Shown here: piece by piece, positions 1 to 8,336 of the stretch | How the letters are laid out: every line of letters starts with the position of its first letter | Numbering within the stretch: the first letter of the stretch is position 1 | Source: Bacteroidales bacterium | GTDB lineage: Bacteria; Bacteroidota; Bacteroidia; Bacteroidales; ML635J-15 | Reading direction: 5' to 3' | Length of the DNA stretch: 12,382 nt | Assembly: GCA_017997855.1 (NCBI GenBank) | Contig: JAGOEF010000008.1 | Coordinates: 1-12,382, forward strand | Translations under genes and position numbers: made by a program | Notes under the pieces: model-generated | The model's database searches: none | What the model was told of the DNA's origin: nothing | The model's input: the letters and a program-made list of their open reading frames with translations, nothing else

Positions 1-127
1 CCAGTTTTTATCAAAATAATTATCCGTTACTTAACGGTTAATAAACGACTATTTCTACCGGGGCGTTGTGGTGCAAGGATTTATTAGTTGCGAAGAATCA
101 GGTTTTTCTAGAAATATTTCCGTTTAT
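1..127. other. Gene-free edge, short palindrome
   Basis: No coding region is visible downstream of trmD. The only structure seen is a perfect short inverted repeat, CCGTTA-CT-TAACGG, at 24-37. On either strand it lacks the long T run expected of an intrinsic terminator. On the minus strand it is followed by an AT-rich stretch resembling a promoter. Its role is unknown. Confidence 0.4.
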
Positions 128-805
128 TTACTCATCCAGTAAATCAGGTCGGAGTGTGCGCGTTCTTTCAAACGATTGCTCATCTTTCCATTTTTCAATT
201 TCAGCTGCATTTCCCGACAATAGCACATCGGGGACTTTCCATCCCATAAAATCTGCAGGACGGGTATACACGGGTGGTGCCAGCAGGTCATCCTGAAACG
301 AATCGCTGAGTGCGGATTGCTCGTCTGATATGGCACCGGGTATCAATCGGACTATGGAATCGACAAAAACTGCTGCTGCCAACTCTCCGCCGGTGAGTAC
401 AAAGTCGCCCACCGAGAATTCGTGGGATACCAGATGTTCACGGATACGATGATCGATACCTTTGTAATGACCGCAAAGGATAATAATGTTTCTAAAGGTC
501 GAAAAATGGTTGGCTGTTTTTTGATTCCAGGGCTTTCCGTCGGGTGAGGTGTAAATTGTCGCATCGTAATTTCGCTCTCCCCGTAGTTGGTTAAGCAGCC
601 TGAACACCGGTTCTATCATAAGCACCATACCGGCCTCGCCACCATACACATAATCGTCTACCTGACGGTGTTTCCCCAAACCGTATTCCCTGAGGTCGTG
701 CACGTAAATTTCGACCAGTTGTTTCGTTTGCGCCCGTTTTACAATGCTATGATCCAGTGGTCCGGTCAGCAATTCGGGCATTACGGTGATGATATCGATT
801 CTCAT
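128..805 (-). CDS. trmD: tRNA (guanine37-N1)-methyltransferase TrmD
   Basis: TrmD transfers a methyl group from S-adenosylmethionine to N1 of G37, next to the anticodon of a subset of tRNAs, and so prevents +1 frameshifting. The 225-residue product has the usual family length. It shows the SPOUT trefoil-knot signatures: [13 protein letters not shown] at residues 54-66, [12 protein letters not shown] at 110-121, [14 protein letters not shown] at 131-144, and [13 protein letters not shown] with LLSGNAAEI at 180-203. Asp168 in SDSF matches the catalytic Asp region of the family. The frame stays open upstream to 925, but the start at 805 gives the canonical N-terminus [13 protein letters not shown], and the upstream extension is only the dehydrogenase gene read in another frame. 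The start overlaps the stop of the preceding gene as ATGA (802-805), which suggests translational coupling. It is the last gene of the porT-like/dehydrogenase/trmD unit, apart from the rpsP-rimM-rplS neighbours usual in Proteobacteria. Confidence 0.96.
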   Translation of the reverse strand: MRIDIITVMPELLTGPLDHSIVKRAQTKQLVEIYVHDLREYGLGKHRQVDDYVYGGEAGMVLMIEPVFRLLNQLRGERNYDATIYTSPDGKPWNQKTANHFSTFRNIIILCGHYKGIDHRIREHLVSHEFSVGDFVLTGGELAAAVFVDSIVRLIPGAISDEQSALSDSFQDDLLAPPVYTRPADFMGWKVPDVLLSGNAAEIEKWKDEQSFERTRTLRPDLLDE

Positions 806-2367
806 TGACCTGAGTGTTGAAATGAGGCTGATATTTTTTGTGCCACACTGTCTCCATCGATAGCTGACGAAACAATTCCACCGGCATAACCGGCTCCTTC
901 GCCACAGGGGTAAAAGCCCATACAACTTACCGACTCCAGTGTGTCGCGGTTGCGCAAAATTCTGATGGGAGAACTGGTTCTTGACTCAACACCTACTGCA
1001 ATGGCTTCATTGCTCAGGAATCCGTACATAAACTTGCCAAAATGTTTCAAAGCCTGTTTGAGCCGCGATGATATTTCTTCGGGTAACCAGAAATGCATGG
1101 GTGAGCTAATCACCCCAGGATGATAGGAGCAGGCTGGTAGTTTCGACGATATTTTACCGGCAGCAAAGTCGGCTAATGCCTGAGCAGGGGCTTGCATCCT
1201 AAGGCCCCCGTTGAGTTTTGCCATGTGTTCGAGTTGCAGCTGATAGTCGAGCAGCCTGAATACATCGTTTCCGGCAATGTCTTCGGGACGAATTTCAGTA
1301 ACAAAACCTGCATTGGCAAAGGCTGAATTTCGTTTGCTGTTCGACATGCCATTGGTTACCACTCCGCTTTCTTCGGTCGAAGCAGCTACAATCTGGCCCC
1401 CGGGACACATGCAAAACGAATATACACCCCGTTGGTTAACCTGATTGGCAATAAAATAACTGGCTGGTGGGAGCAATTTGCTATATCCTTTTTTATATTG
1501 AATTGTATTGATCAGTTCCTGAGGATGTTCGATGCGTATCCCCATGGCAAAACCCTTAGCTTCCATTTCGATGCCGTGGTTCTGCAACATCCTGTAGTTG
1601 TCTTTGGCTGAATGCCCTGTAGCCCATATCACGGCATCGCCGTCGATAATTTCACCAGAACCTGTGCTTACCCCACATATTTTGTCATCCTTAACCACCA
1701 GACCGGTAATTTTTTCCGAAAACCTGAAAACGCCACCAAACGCTTCGATCTTTTTACGCATGGCCACAATAATTGCAGGTAATTTGTCGGTGCCAATATG
1801 AGCATGTGTGTCGATAAAAACAGACGGCTCGGCCCCAAAGTATTGCAATAACTGAAGAATTCTCTCCGGGTTACCGCGCTTGGTGCTGCGGGTGTACAAT
1901 TTCCCGTCGGAATAGGTGCCGGCACCACCTTCGCCATAAGCGTAGTTCGATTCCGGGTTAAAACTTTCGTTTCGGTTGAGCAGAGCGATGTCTTTATTGC
2001 GTTCTTCAACAGGCTTTCCGCGCTCGACAATCACCGGACGTATTCCGGCTTCTAGCAGCCTGAGTGCTGCAAACAATCCGGCTGGACCCGCGCCGGCAAT
2101 GATTACCTGTTTTTTTGCATGACTTACATCGTTAAAGCGGAAATCTTGGTTTTGTTCCCGTAGTAATTGTCCATCGAGTGCATAGTGTACGGTAAATTGA
2201 ACAAGTGTTTTTTTGCGTGAGTCAATCGAACGTTTCGAAAGCTGCATATCCGAAATACTTGATTCTGAAATTCCGGCTTTTGCAGCCAGTGCTTTTTTTA
2301 ATAATGCAGTATTGTAGGCTTCTTCGGGGGGAAGTTGCATCTGCAGTTCATACCTGTTTTGATTCAT
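802..2367 (-). CDS. FAD-dependent dehydrogenase, COG2509-like
   Basis: This 521-residue protein belongs to the 'NAD(FAD)-utilizing dehydrogenase' family found across Bacteroidota and Firmicutes; its physiological substrate is not known to me. The first ~85 residues form a separate N-terminal domain. A Rossmann FAD-binding motif follows, [17 protein letters not shown] at 92-108, with the ribose-binding Glu at 115. Further family signatures are [17 protein letters not shown] in the middle, VIWATGHSA, and the C-terminal FAD-contacting stretch [18 protein letters not shown] from residue 488. No signal peptide or membrane segment is visible, so it should be cytosolic. Its start lies 4 bases after the stop of the PorT-like gene and its stop overlaps the trmD start, placing it in the middle of a three-gene operon. 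The family assignment is firm; the reaction is not. Confidence 0.88.
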   Translation of the reverse strand: MNQNRYELQMQLPPEEAYNTALLKKALAAKAGISESSISDMQLSKRSIDSRKKTLVQFTVHYALDGQLLREQNQDFRFNDVSHAKKQVIIAGAGPAGLFAALRLLEAGIRPVIVERGKPVEERNKDIALLNRNESFNPESNYAYGEGGAGTYSDGKLYTRSTKRGNPERILQLLQYFGAEPSVFIDTHAHIGTDKLPAIIVAMRKKIEAFGGVFRFSEKITGLVVKDDKICGVSTGSGEIIDGDAVIWATGHSAKDNYRMLQNHGIEMEAKGFAMGIRIEHPQELINTIQYKKGYSKLLPPASYFIANQVNQRGVYSFCMCPGGQIVAASTEESGVVTNGMSNSKRNSAFANAGFVTEIRPEDIAGNDVFRLLDYQLQLEHMAKLNGGLRMQAPAQALADFAAGKISSKLPACSYHPGVISSPMHFWLPEEISSRLKQALKHFGKFMYGFLSNEAIAVGVESRTSSPIRILRNRDTLESVSCMGFYPCGEGAGYAGGIVSSAIDGDSVAQKISASFQHSGQ

Positions 2368-2371
2368 GATG

Positions 2372-3103
2372 CTAATCCCACCATTTTATTTTGTCGATTT
2401 TCCCACCCTCGAAGTGAAACGACAGCACCAGAAACTTAGAATTCAAACGGCTGTATGCCCTGGTGATTTCTGTATTGTCGTATTGCACCATATTGAAAAT
2501 ACCGAATGAGCCCTTGAGCTCAACCCCGAACATAAAATACTCGAGGAAAAAGTCAACCCCTAAGCCGATCTCGTAATACACATCGATGGGTTTAAGCCTG
2601 ATTTTGGGTAATTCCGAAGGATCTACTTTTCGCTGGGCTGCGAGGTCGTACCGAAACGATGCACCGCCAATAAGAAAAGGCCTGAAATTATTGAGGCGCG
2701 CTGATTTATACTTCAGCGAAAGTGGAAAATCAAGAAAAGTCGATTCAATCATCATGCTGTGACGGCGAAAAGTGCTGTCTTCAAGAAGCTTATATTCCAG
2801 ATCACGTTGCCCGAACATCAAACCAGGTAAAAAACGAAGGTCTAAGTATTCGGCAAGACGCAAATTGGCAATCATGTTGATGTTGAATCCCACATAGTGT
2901 CCGGTTTCGATGGCATAAACCGTGTCCATCAACATATATGCAGCCGATGGTCTGATCGTGAAGCTCATCATATTTAAGCCAAGTGAGTATCCAAAATGCG
3001 CCACCTGAGAGTCGAGCTTAGGCAGATTTTCGGGGTGCCTGCGTTGCGCTGTTGCCAGGGTGACAACAAACAGCAGCATACTTATCAGGATTACTCGTTT
3101 CAA
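2372..3103 (-). CDS. porT: PorT-like outer-membrane protein (T9SS)
   Basis: The 243-residue product starts with a typical signal peptide: Lys-Arg, then a hydrophobic core, ending LATAQ, with Gln at the likely mature N-terminus as is common in Bacteroidota. The mature part alternates hydrophobic and polar residues as in a small outer-membrane beta-barrel. Its opening HFGYSLGLNMMSF (residues 36-48) resembles PorT/SprT of the type IX secretion system, in which PorT is needed to export cargo to the cell surface. Other visible barrel segments are LDLRFLPGLMFGQRDLEYK, FLDFPLSLKYKS and PFLIGGASFRYD. The start is TTG at 3103; the next ATG, at 3079, would remove the charged Lys-Arg, and an in-frame stop lies upstream at 3140-3142. 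It is the first gene of a unit with the dehydrogenase and trmD. A generic PorT-family barrel outside T9SS is the main alternative. Confidence 0.75.
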   Translation of the reverse strand: MKRVILISMLLFVVTLATAQRRHPENLPKLDSQVAHFGYSLGLNMMSFTIRPSAAYMLMDTVYAIETGHYVGFNINMIANLRLAEYLDLRFLPGLMFGQRDLEYKLLEDSTFRRHSMMIESTFLDFPLSLKYKSARLNNFRPFLIGGASFRYDLAAQRKVDPSELPKIRLKPIDVYYEIGLGVDFFLEYFMFGVELKGSFGIFNMVQYDNTEITRAYSRLNSKFLVLSFHFEGGKIDKIKWWD

Positions 3104-3167
3104 TTTCAGGAAATTCTTATGTATTAACTCAACAAAAGCTCAATTATTATTCGATTAAAACTCATTG

Positions 3168-3175
3168 CAAAATTA
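3168..3175 (-). promoter_or_regulatory. Putative -7 element of porT-like/trmD operon
   Basis: On the minus strand this reads TAATTTTG, a perfect match to the Bacteroidota -7 consensus TAnnTTTG. It would start transcription about 60 bases before the TTG start of the PorT-like gene. The upstream -33 element is weak: the nearest TTTG (3203-3206) is 27 bases away, longer than usual. The assignment rests on the -7 match and the position. Confidence 0.5.
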
Positions 3176-3310
3176 TGTCATTTTTTTGAATTAATAGCAC
3201 AGCAAAGTGTTTGTTGCAGATTGAGAAATACTTTATTTCTTATTTCATCTTGATTTCCATGATATTCATTACTTCCAGAAAGCAAAATAGCTGAAAAACA
3301 TCACGAATTT

Positions 3311-3341
3311 TTAGCATCATAATTATAAAAACCTAATTTTG
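3311..3341 (+). promoter_or_regulatory. Putative promoter of Ehr-like operon
   Basis: TAATTTTG at 3334-3341 matches the Bacteroidota -7 consensus TAnnTTTG exactly. TTAG at 3311-3314 sits 19 bases upstream as a variant -33 element. Transcription would start near 3346, leaving a leader of only about 20 bases before the ATG at 3367, with no Shine-Dalgarno sequence. The rpsF promoter in this window has the same TTAG-N19-TAnnTTTG layout. Confidence 0.6.
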
Positions 3342-3366
3342 CGCTGCCGTTAACATAGAATGATTT

Positions 3367-5352
3367 ATGGCCGTACTGGTGTTTATATCGGTTCTTTTGT
3401 TGTCGTTCGGGATATTTTTTCTTCCGAAAAGGGCGCACTACCTGTTTGCATTGGTGCTGGCTCTGGCCATGGTTTCTCTTACAAGCTTCTGGGCTGTCAG
3501 TTTGCTGAGCGGGAGTCGCGAATTCTCGGTATTGACGCTTGATATACCGATGATATCAAATGTGTTTATGCTTGTTTTCGATAAGCTGTCAGCATTTTTT
3601 ATCATTGTCGTAAATATCACCATTGTTGTGGGCCTACTTTATGCCCGTGGATACCTGAAACCCTATTACAATGAAAAAAATGCACTGAGTTTTTCGATGC
3701 ATTACTTTGCTTACCTGTGGCTCTATTTTTCGATGTTGCTTGTGGTGGGTTGCCGCGATGGCTTGTCATTTCTTATTTCGTGGGAGGTGATGGCCATTTC
3801 GTCCTTCCTGCTGGTGATTTTCGACGCCGAAGATCGTAATATTATGAAGACGGGTATCAACTACCTGATACAGATGCATGTGGGCATGGCAATTCTGATG
3901 ATTGCCCTGATTCTGGTTGAAAAAGATACCGGGAGCATGAGTTTCGATGCCCTGCCCGCTTATTTTACACGACATAGTAACTGGCCTTTGTTCCTGTTGT
4001 TCTTTGCCGGTTTTGCAATTAAAGCCGGTTTTATTCCCCTGCATACCTGGTTGCCTCAGGCACATCCCGCTGCACCCTCGCATGTGTCGGGGGTAATGTC
4101 GGGGGTAATGATAAAAATGGGTATTTATGGCATGTTCAGGGTGTTGGTTTCGGTTCAGACCGACCTGCTCGTAATTGGCGTCGTGGTGTTGGTGTTATCG
4201 CTCATTTCGGGTTTACTCGGTGTTATGATGGCCATTGTGCAGCATGACCTGAAGCGATTACTGGCATACCACAGCATCGAAAATATCGGAATAATTGGAA
4301 TGGGTATGGGGCTGGGTATTATTGGCAAAGCCATTGCCAATCCCCAGTTGATGTTGCTTGGTTTCGGCGGATCCTTGCTCCACGTGCTTAACCATTCGTT
4401 GTTTAAATCGCTGCTGTTCTTTAACGCAGGTTCGGTATTTCATGCCACCCATACTCGTAACATTGAACAAACCGGTGGTCTGATGAAGAAAATGCCTTAT
4501 ACCGCACTGTTGTTTCTTGTGGGGTCACTGGCCATTTGCGGTTTGCCCCCTTTCAACGGATTTATTTCGGAATACCTCATTTTTTACGGTATGTTCCAGA
4601 GCCTTTCGGGTGCCGGATTGTATCAGGCTATTTTGTTGTTGTTTAGTATTATCGGACTCAGTTTAATTGGCGGATTGGCAATTTTTTGCTTTACCAAGGC
4701 ATTTGGCATTGTTTTTCTCGGAGAACCCCGCAGCCAAAAAGCGGCCGATGCCGTTGAGGTGTCGCGTGGAATGATTCTCCCGCAGCTTGTAACTGTTTTT
4801 TTTATCGTGGCGGTTGGCTTGGCTTCGGCCTGGTTTGTGAAACCGGTTTTTGGTGTGGTGGCAGATATTTTTCCGGTTGATGCTTCGCAATTCGCCACCA
4901 TTGCTGCAAACCTAAGTGGTATCAGCCTTGCGGCAGGAGTGTTTGTTCTCGTTGCCGTGGCCTTGCTCGTACTACGTTATTATTACCTCAAGCGAAAAAC
5001 TGTACGTACCGGTCCTATCTGGGGTTGTGGTTATACGGCAGCCACTCCGAAGCTGCAATATACCGCCACATCCTATGCCGATAACTACCACAAGCTTGCC
5101 AAACCTTTGATACGCAACAACGTGCACAGCGAATCAATTACCGACGACGAGATATTTCCACCCGCCAAATCGTTCGAGACACATTCGGAAGACGTGTTTA
5201 AAACGCGGCTCACCGACGCACCGGTTAACAGGGTACTCGAGTTGCTGAAAAAAATTGCAGTGATGCAAACCGGCCAGATTCAGCACTATATTTTATATGC
5301 GTTTGTTTTTATGCTGCTCATCTTTTTGTTAACTTATTTCAACCTGATTTGA
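3367..5352 (+). CDS. hyfB: HyfB-like proton-translocating membrane subunit
   Basis: This 661-residue protein is a polytopic subunit of the NuoL/M/N and Mrp antiporter family, closest in layout to HyfB/HycC of group 4 hydrogenases (E. coli HyfB about 670 residues). Roughly 14-16 hydrophobic helices are visible. Residues tied to proton movement in the family are present: Glu140 in LISWEVMAISS, Lys219 in FAIKAGFIPLHTWLPQAHP, Lys250 in GVMIKMGIYG, His302 in LLAYHSIENIG, Lys347 in LNHSLFKSLLFF and Glu402 in FISEYLIF. After the antiporter core, a cytoplasmic segment with the HyfB-type motif GPIWGCGY (549-556) and LQYTATSY precedes a final membrane helix (~641-659). It is first of six co-directional genes, and hyfC-like follows after one base. 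An overlapping ATG at 3360 opens a different, short frame and is not the start. Confidence 0.93.
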   Translation: MAVLVFISVLLLSFGIFFLPKRAHYLFALVLALAMVSLTSFWAVSLLSGSREFSVLTLDIPMISNVFMLVFDKLSAFFIIVVNITIVVGLLYARGYLKPYYNEKNALSFSMHYFAYLWLYFSMLLVVGCRDGLSFLISWEVMAISSFLLVIFDAEDRNIMKTGINYLIQMHVGMAILMIALILVEKDTGSMSFDALPAYFTRHSNWPLFLLFFAGFAIKAGFIPLHTWLPQAHPAAPSHVSGVMSGVMIKMGIYGMFRVLVSVQTDLLVIGVVVLVLSLISGLLGVMMAIVQHDLKRLLAYHSIENIGIIGMGMGLGIIGKAIANPQLMLLGFGGSLLHVLNHSLFKSLLFFNAGSVFHATHTRNIEQTGGLMKKMPYTALLFLVGSLAICGLPPFNGFISEYLIFYGMFQSLSGAGLYQAILLLFSIIGLSLIGGLAIFCFTKAFGIVFLGEPRSQKAADAVEVSRGMILPQLVTVFFIVAVGLASAWFVKPVFGVVADIFPVDASQFATIAANLSGISLAAGVFVLVAVALLVLRYYYLKRKTVRTGPIWGCGYTAATPKLQYTATSYADNYHKLAKPLIRNNVHSESITDDEIFPPAKSFETHSEDVFKTRLTDAPVNRVLELLKKIAVMQTGQIQHYILYAFVFMLLIFLLTYFNLI

Positions 5353-5353
5353 T

Positions 5354-6268
5354 ATGCCCGGAATCATACTGATACTGATAGCAGCCGTTCTTTTTCCGGG
5401 GATTATTCTCCGAACGAAAAGCATTACTGCAGGGCGCAGGGGGCCTGGTTTGCTGCAGCCCCTCAGGGATATTGGTGTGCTGTTGCGCAAGGGAAGTGTT
5501 TTTAGCACTACCTCCGGCTTGATTTTCAGAATTGCACCTTCACTCACGCTGGCTAGTATTGTAGCGGCTATTTCTGTGGTTCCGTTTGGTAATCAGAATG
5601 CCCTGATTTCCTTTGGCGGCGATTTTGTGTTCTTTGCCTATATGTTGGCTCTTGGTAAGTTTTTTACCATTATCGGAGCACTCGACACAGGCAGTAGCTT
5701 CGAAGGTATGGGTGCAAACCGTGAAGCATTGTTTTCGATGCTGGTAGAGCCTGCTTTCTTTATTCTGATAGGAACTTTTGCCATGTTTACAGGATTGACC
5801 TCATTTTCCGAGATGTTTAGTCAGTTTCATGTTACCGGCAATCATTATGTGTTGATATTCAGCGTAATCAGCTTTTACCTGCTCGTGCAGATTGCCATGA
5901 TTGAAAATAGCCGACTGCCGGTTGACGATCCCAAAACCCACCTCGAACTGACCATGATTCACGAGGTGATGATTCTCGATAACAGTGGCTTCGATAAAGC
6001 ACTTATTCACATCGGCACTTACCTGAAATTTGGAATCTATGGTGCCTTGATGAGTGCTGCGCTTGTGCCGGCTGAATGGAATATTTACCTGCAGGTTTCG
6101 TTGTTTTTTGCAATACAGTTGATATTCGCTGTCATAATTGGCCTGAATGAATCCTTCAGAGCGCGCAATAAAATGGGGCGGAATCCGCAATATATACTTA
6201 CATTGTCGGCCATTGCGTTGCTCGCATTTGTGGTAATTCTGATATTAACCGGAAAACTGATTCAATAA
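5354..6268 (+). CDS. hyfC: HyfC/NuoH-like membrane anchor subunit
   Basis: The 304-residue product resembles HyfC/HycD and complex I NuoH, the membrane subunit that joins the soluble redox arm to the proton-pumping subunits. Eight or so helices are visible. Family marks include GRRGPGLLQPLRDI at residues 28-41 (the NuoH-type Gly-Pro-Gly loop), GSSFEGMGANREALFS at 113-128 with EPA at 132-134, and the Glu-rich loop ENSRLPVDDPKTHLELTMIH at 184-203 followed by EVMILDNSG. These acidic loops lie at the interface with the large subunit and carry the putative proton entry path, so conserving them argues for a coupled complex rather than a decaying one. It starts one base after the hyfB-like stop and ends three bases before the hyfE-like gene. 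Confidence 0.93.
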   Translation: MPGIILILIAAVLFPGIILRTKSITAGRRGPGLLQPLRDIGVLLRKGSVFSTTSGLIFRIAPSLTLASIVAAISVVPFGNQNALISFGGDFVFFAYMLALGKFFTIIGALDTGSSFEGMGANREALFSMLVEPAFFILIGTFAMFTGLTSFSEMFSQFHVTGNHYVLIFSVISFYLLVQIAMIENSRLPVDDPKTHLELTMIHEVMILDNSGFDKALIHIGTYLKFGIYGALMSAALVPAEWNIYLQVSLFFAIQLIFAVIIGLNESFRARNKMGRNPQYILTLSAIALLAFVVILILTGKLIQ

Positions 6269-6271
6269 AGC

Positions 6272-6901
6272 ATGCTGAATTTCCTGATCATATTGTTTGC
6301 CATAAGCCTGATATATCTTAGTGTCTCGGAGCGATTCCGTACCTACGCCAAACTGATTGCTGCTCAGGGGATTCTCCTCATGGGTATTGCCCTGTTCGAA
6401 CTGAAAGAGGTGAACACTGCCAGCCTGATTTTTATTCTTGCCGAAACCCTGATTTTTAAAACCATCGTTGTACCGTATTTGCTCTATTCCATCATCAACC
6501 GGACAGGTGTGTACAAGGTGCACAACAAATCGTTGCCTGGTTTCTACTCCCTGATTCTTGCATTACTGGCACTCGTGCTGAGTATTGTTATGGCAAATGC
6601 CCTCGAAAATCCGAAAATCGATACGGTGTACCTTACTATTGCGCTGTTCACCCTGTTTATCGGGGTACTATTGGTGGTGAATCATAAACTGATATTCTCG
6701 CACATGATTGGTTTTCTCGTTATCGAAAATGCCGTTTTCATGTTCTCAATGTCGGTAGGCAGCGAAATGACCATGCTCATAAACATCGGCATTCTGCTCG
6801 ATATTTTTGTCAGTGTGCTTATTATCTCAATATTAATAAACCGAATAGGAAGCAAGTTCAACAAGCTTGAAGCCGATAATCTCAATTCATTAAAAAACTA
6901 A
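6272..6901 (+). CDS. hyfE: HyfE-like membrane subunit
   Basis: This 209-residue, strongly hydrophobic protein with about six or seven helices corresponds to HyfE of hydrogenase-4 (about 216 residues in E. coli), whose C-terminal half is related to NuoK. Recognisable stretches are LIAAQGILLMGIALFELK (residues 28-45), FILAETLIFKTIVVPYLL (54-71, with conserved Glu58 and Lys63) and IGFLVIENAVFMFS, where the buried Glu of the NuoK-like helix is kept. NuoK-type Glu residues belong to the proton channel in complex I. The gene lies between hyfC-like and hyfF-like genes with three-base gaps on both sides. No separate hyfD-like antiporter gene intervenes, unlike in E. coli hyf. The family assignment is good; the role in pumping is inferred from homologues. 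Confidence 0.88.
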   Translation: MLNFLIILFAISLIYLSVSERFRTYAKLIAAQGILLMGIALFELKEVNTASLIFILAETLIFKTIVVPYLLYSIINRTGVYKVHNKSLPGFYSLILALLALVLSIVMANALENPKIDTVYLTIALFTLFIGVLLVVNHKLIFSHMIGFLVIENAVFMFSMSVGSEMTMLINIGILLDIFVSVLIISILINRIGSKFNKLEADNLNSLKN

Positions 6902-6904
6902 GAC

Positions 6905-8332
6905 ATGATTCTGTATTACTTCATCATAGCAGCCATACTGAGTCTCGTTGCAGTTTTTGTAAAATTTCGACGCATAGCCAAGGCAGCAATAATAACTTTT
7001 TCGCTTGTTCAGGCAGCTTTTGCATCTTACGCTTACCTGCACCTGAACCAGACCGAACTGTCCTATTTCACTTTCGATTCGCTGGGTGTGGTGTTTTTGC
7101 TGGTGCTTTCGGTAATTTTCCCCGCAGCGGTTTTTCATGGGTTCCGCTATTTTAAAAACCGAATCACCCGACGATTCTTTTATTACCATGCCGCACTCAT
7201 TGGTTTAATCACCACCATCACCGGAGCTTATCTGGCCAACGAAGCCACTGTTGTGTGGATTTTGGTGGAAGCCACTACCTTGTTTGCATCGGTACTGATT
7301 TATCATGAAAAAACCAAATATGCCCTTGAGGCTACCTGGAAATACATCTTCCTTTGCTCGGTAGGGATTGCGTTTGCTTATATGGGTATACTCTTCCTGG
7401 GTTTTACCATGAATCAGGGCGGTTTTACAGATTTGTCGTTTTCGGCAATTACCAATGCAGCCTCTCTGGTTGACCCCCTTTACCTCAAAATTGCCTTTGT
7501 GTTTATTTTTATCGGGTACAGCACAAAAATGGAAATTTTCCCGATGCATACCGTAGGCATCGATGCCAATTCGGTGGCTCCGTCACCGGTGGGTGCGCTT
7601 ATTTCCACAGCAATGGTTAACATGGGGTTCATTATTATTTTCAGAATTTATGCTGCCTTGTCGGCAACGCCCATTTTCAGCTGGATGAATCACATCCTGC
7701 TTATTGCAGGGGTGCTGTCGGTACTTGTCGCTGCCGGATATATGCTCAAGGCAAAGCATAACAAACGCATGTTCGCCTATTCGAGCCTCGAAAATGCCGG
7801 ACTGGTGGCTATTGCCCTCGGGGTGGGAGGTTATGGCTACTATGCCGCAGTGCTGTTGCTTATAATGCATTCATTCGTTAAGTCAAGTATGTTTTTCCAG
7901 CTGGGTCAACTTTACCGGGTGCTCAATACCATGAAACTTGATGCTTCAGGCAATTACATGCGGCTTTATCCGGCCGGTGCGCTGGTACTCATCATTGGAA
8001 TGTTCTGCTTGCTGGCGGTTCCGCCTTCCGGTTTGTTTATTTCGGAATATATGATTTTTAAGGCACTTATTTTCGGTAACTATTGGTTTGTGACAGTAAT
8101 TACCATGCTATTGCTCTGCGTGGTGGTTTATGCCATGAGCGTCAGAATTATGCACATTTGTTTTTCGGAACCGCGCGAAATAATTTACAATAAGTATCCC
8201 GAAAAAATTCACCCTGCCGAAACCATTACCCAGTTTGTGTTTCTGATGCTGGTAATTGCCCTGTGTTTCTATCGCCCGCCTTTTCTCGACGAACTCATCC
8301 GTCAGGGTATTTCAATCATAGCCAACCACTAA
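6905..8332 (+). CDS. hyfF: HyfF-like proton-translocating membrane subunit
   Basis: This 475-residue membrane protein is a second NuoL/M/N-family subunit, closest to HyfF (E. coli about 526 residues). About 13-14 helices are visible. Candidate proton-path residues are Glu122 in ILVEATTLFA, Lys208 in YSTKMEIFPMHTVGIDA, Lys326 in HSFVKSSMFF and Glu381 in LFISEYMIF. At the TM8 position where HyfB has Lys, this protein has Asn239 (STAMVNMGFI), which I believe is usual for the HyfF branch. The loop ANSVAPSPVGALISTAMV (221-238) matches the family's broken-helix region before TM8. With the HyfB-like subunit it gives the complex two antiporter-type modules. It begins three bases after hyfE-like and ends four bases before the large-subunit gene, so all are probably translated from one mRNA. 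Confidence 0.91.
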   Translation: MILYYFIIAAILSLVAVFVKFRRIAKAAIITFSLVQAAFASYAYLHLNQTELSYFTFDSLGVVFLLVLSVIFPAAVFHGFRYFKNRITRRFFYYHAALIGLITTITGAYLANEATVVWILVEATTLFASVLIYHEKTKYALEATWKYIFLCSVGIAFAYMGILFLGFTMNQGGFTDLSFSAITNAASLVDPLYLKIAFVFIFIGYSTKMEIFPMHTVGIDANSVAPSPVGALISTAMVNMGFIIIFRIYAALSATPIFSWMNHILLIAGVLSVLVAAGYMLKAKHNKRMFAYSSLENAGLVAIALGVGGYGYYAAVLLLIMHSFVKSSMFFQLGQLYRVLNTMKLDASGNYMRLYPAGALVLIIGMFCLLAVPPSGLFISEYMIFKALIFGNYWFVTVITMLLLCVVVYAMSVRIMHICFSEPREIIYNKYPEKIHPAETITQFVFLMLVIALCFYRPPFLDELIRQGISIIANH

Positions 8333-8336
8333 TTCC

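Noticed and set aside
24..37. Intrinsic terminator for the trmD operon
   Set aside because: The stem is short with a 2-4 base loop, lies about 90 bases past the stop, and is not followed by a T run on the minus strand.
806..925. In-frame upstream extension of trmD to a start at 925 (265 residues)
   Set aside because: The extra 40 residues are the dehydrogenase gene read in another frame and do not resemble TrmD. The start at 805 gives the canonical MRIDIIT N-terminus and a normal length.
3360..3542. Short plus-strand frame starting at an ATG seven bases before the hyfB-like start
   Set aside because: It encodes no recognisable protein and overlaps the well-supported hyfB-like N-terminus in another frame.
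3766..4083. Cys-rich minus-strand frame inside the hyfB-like gene
   Set aside because: It is an antisense shadow of conserved transmembrane coding sequence, with no promoter or family resemblance. The other long antisense frames in 4155-9749 were dropped for the same reason.
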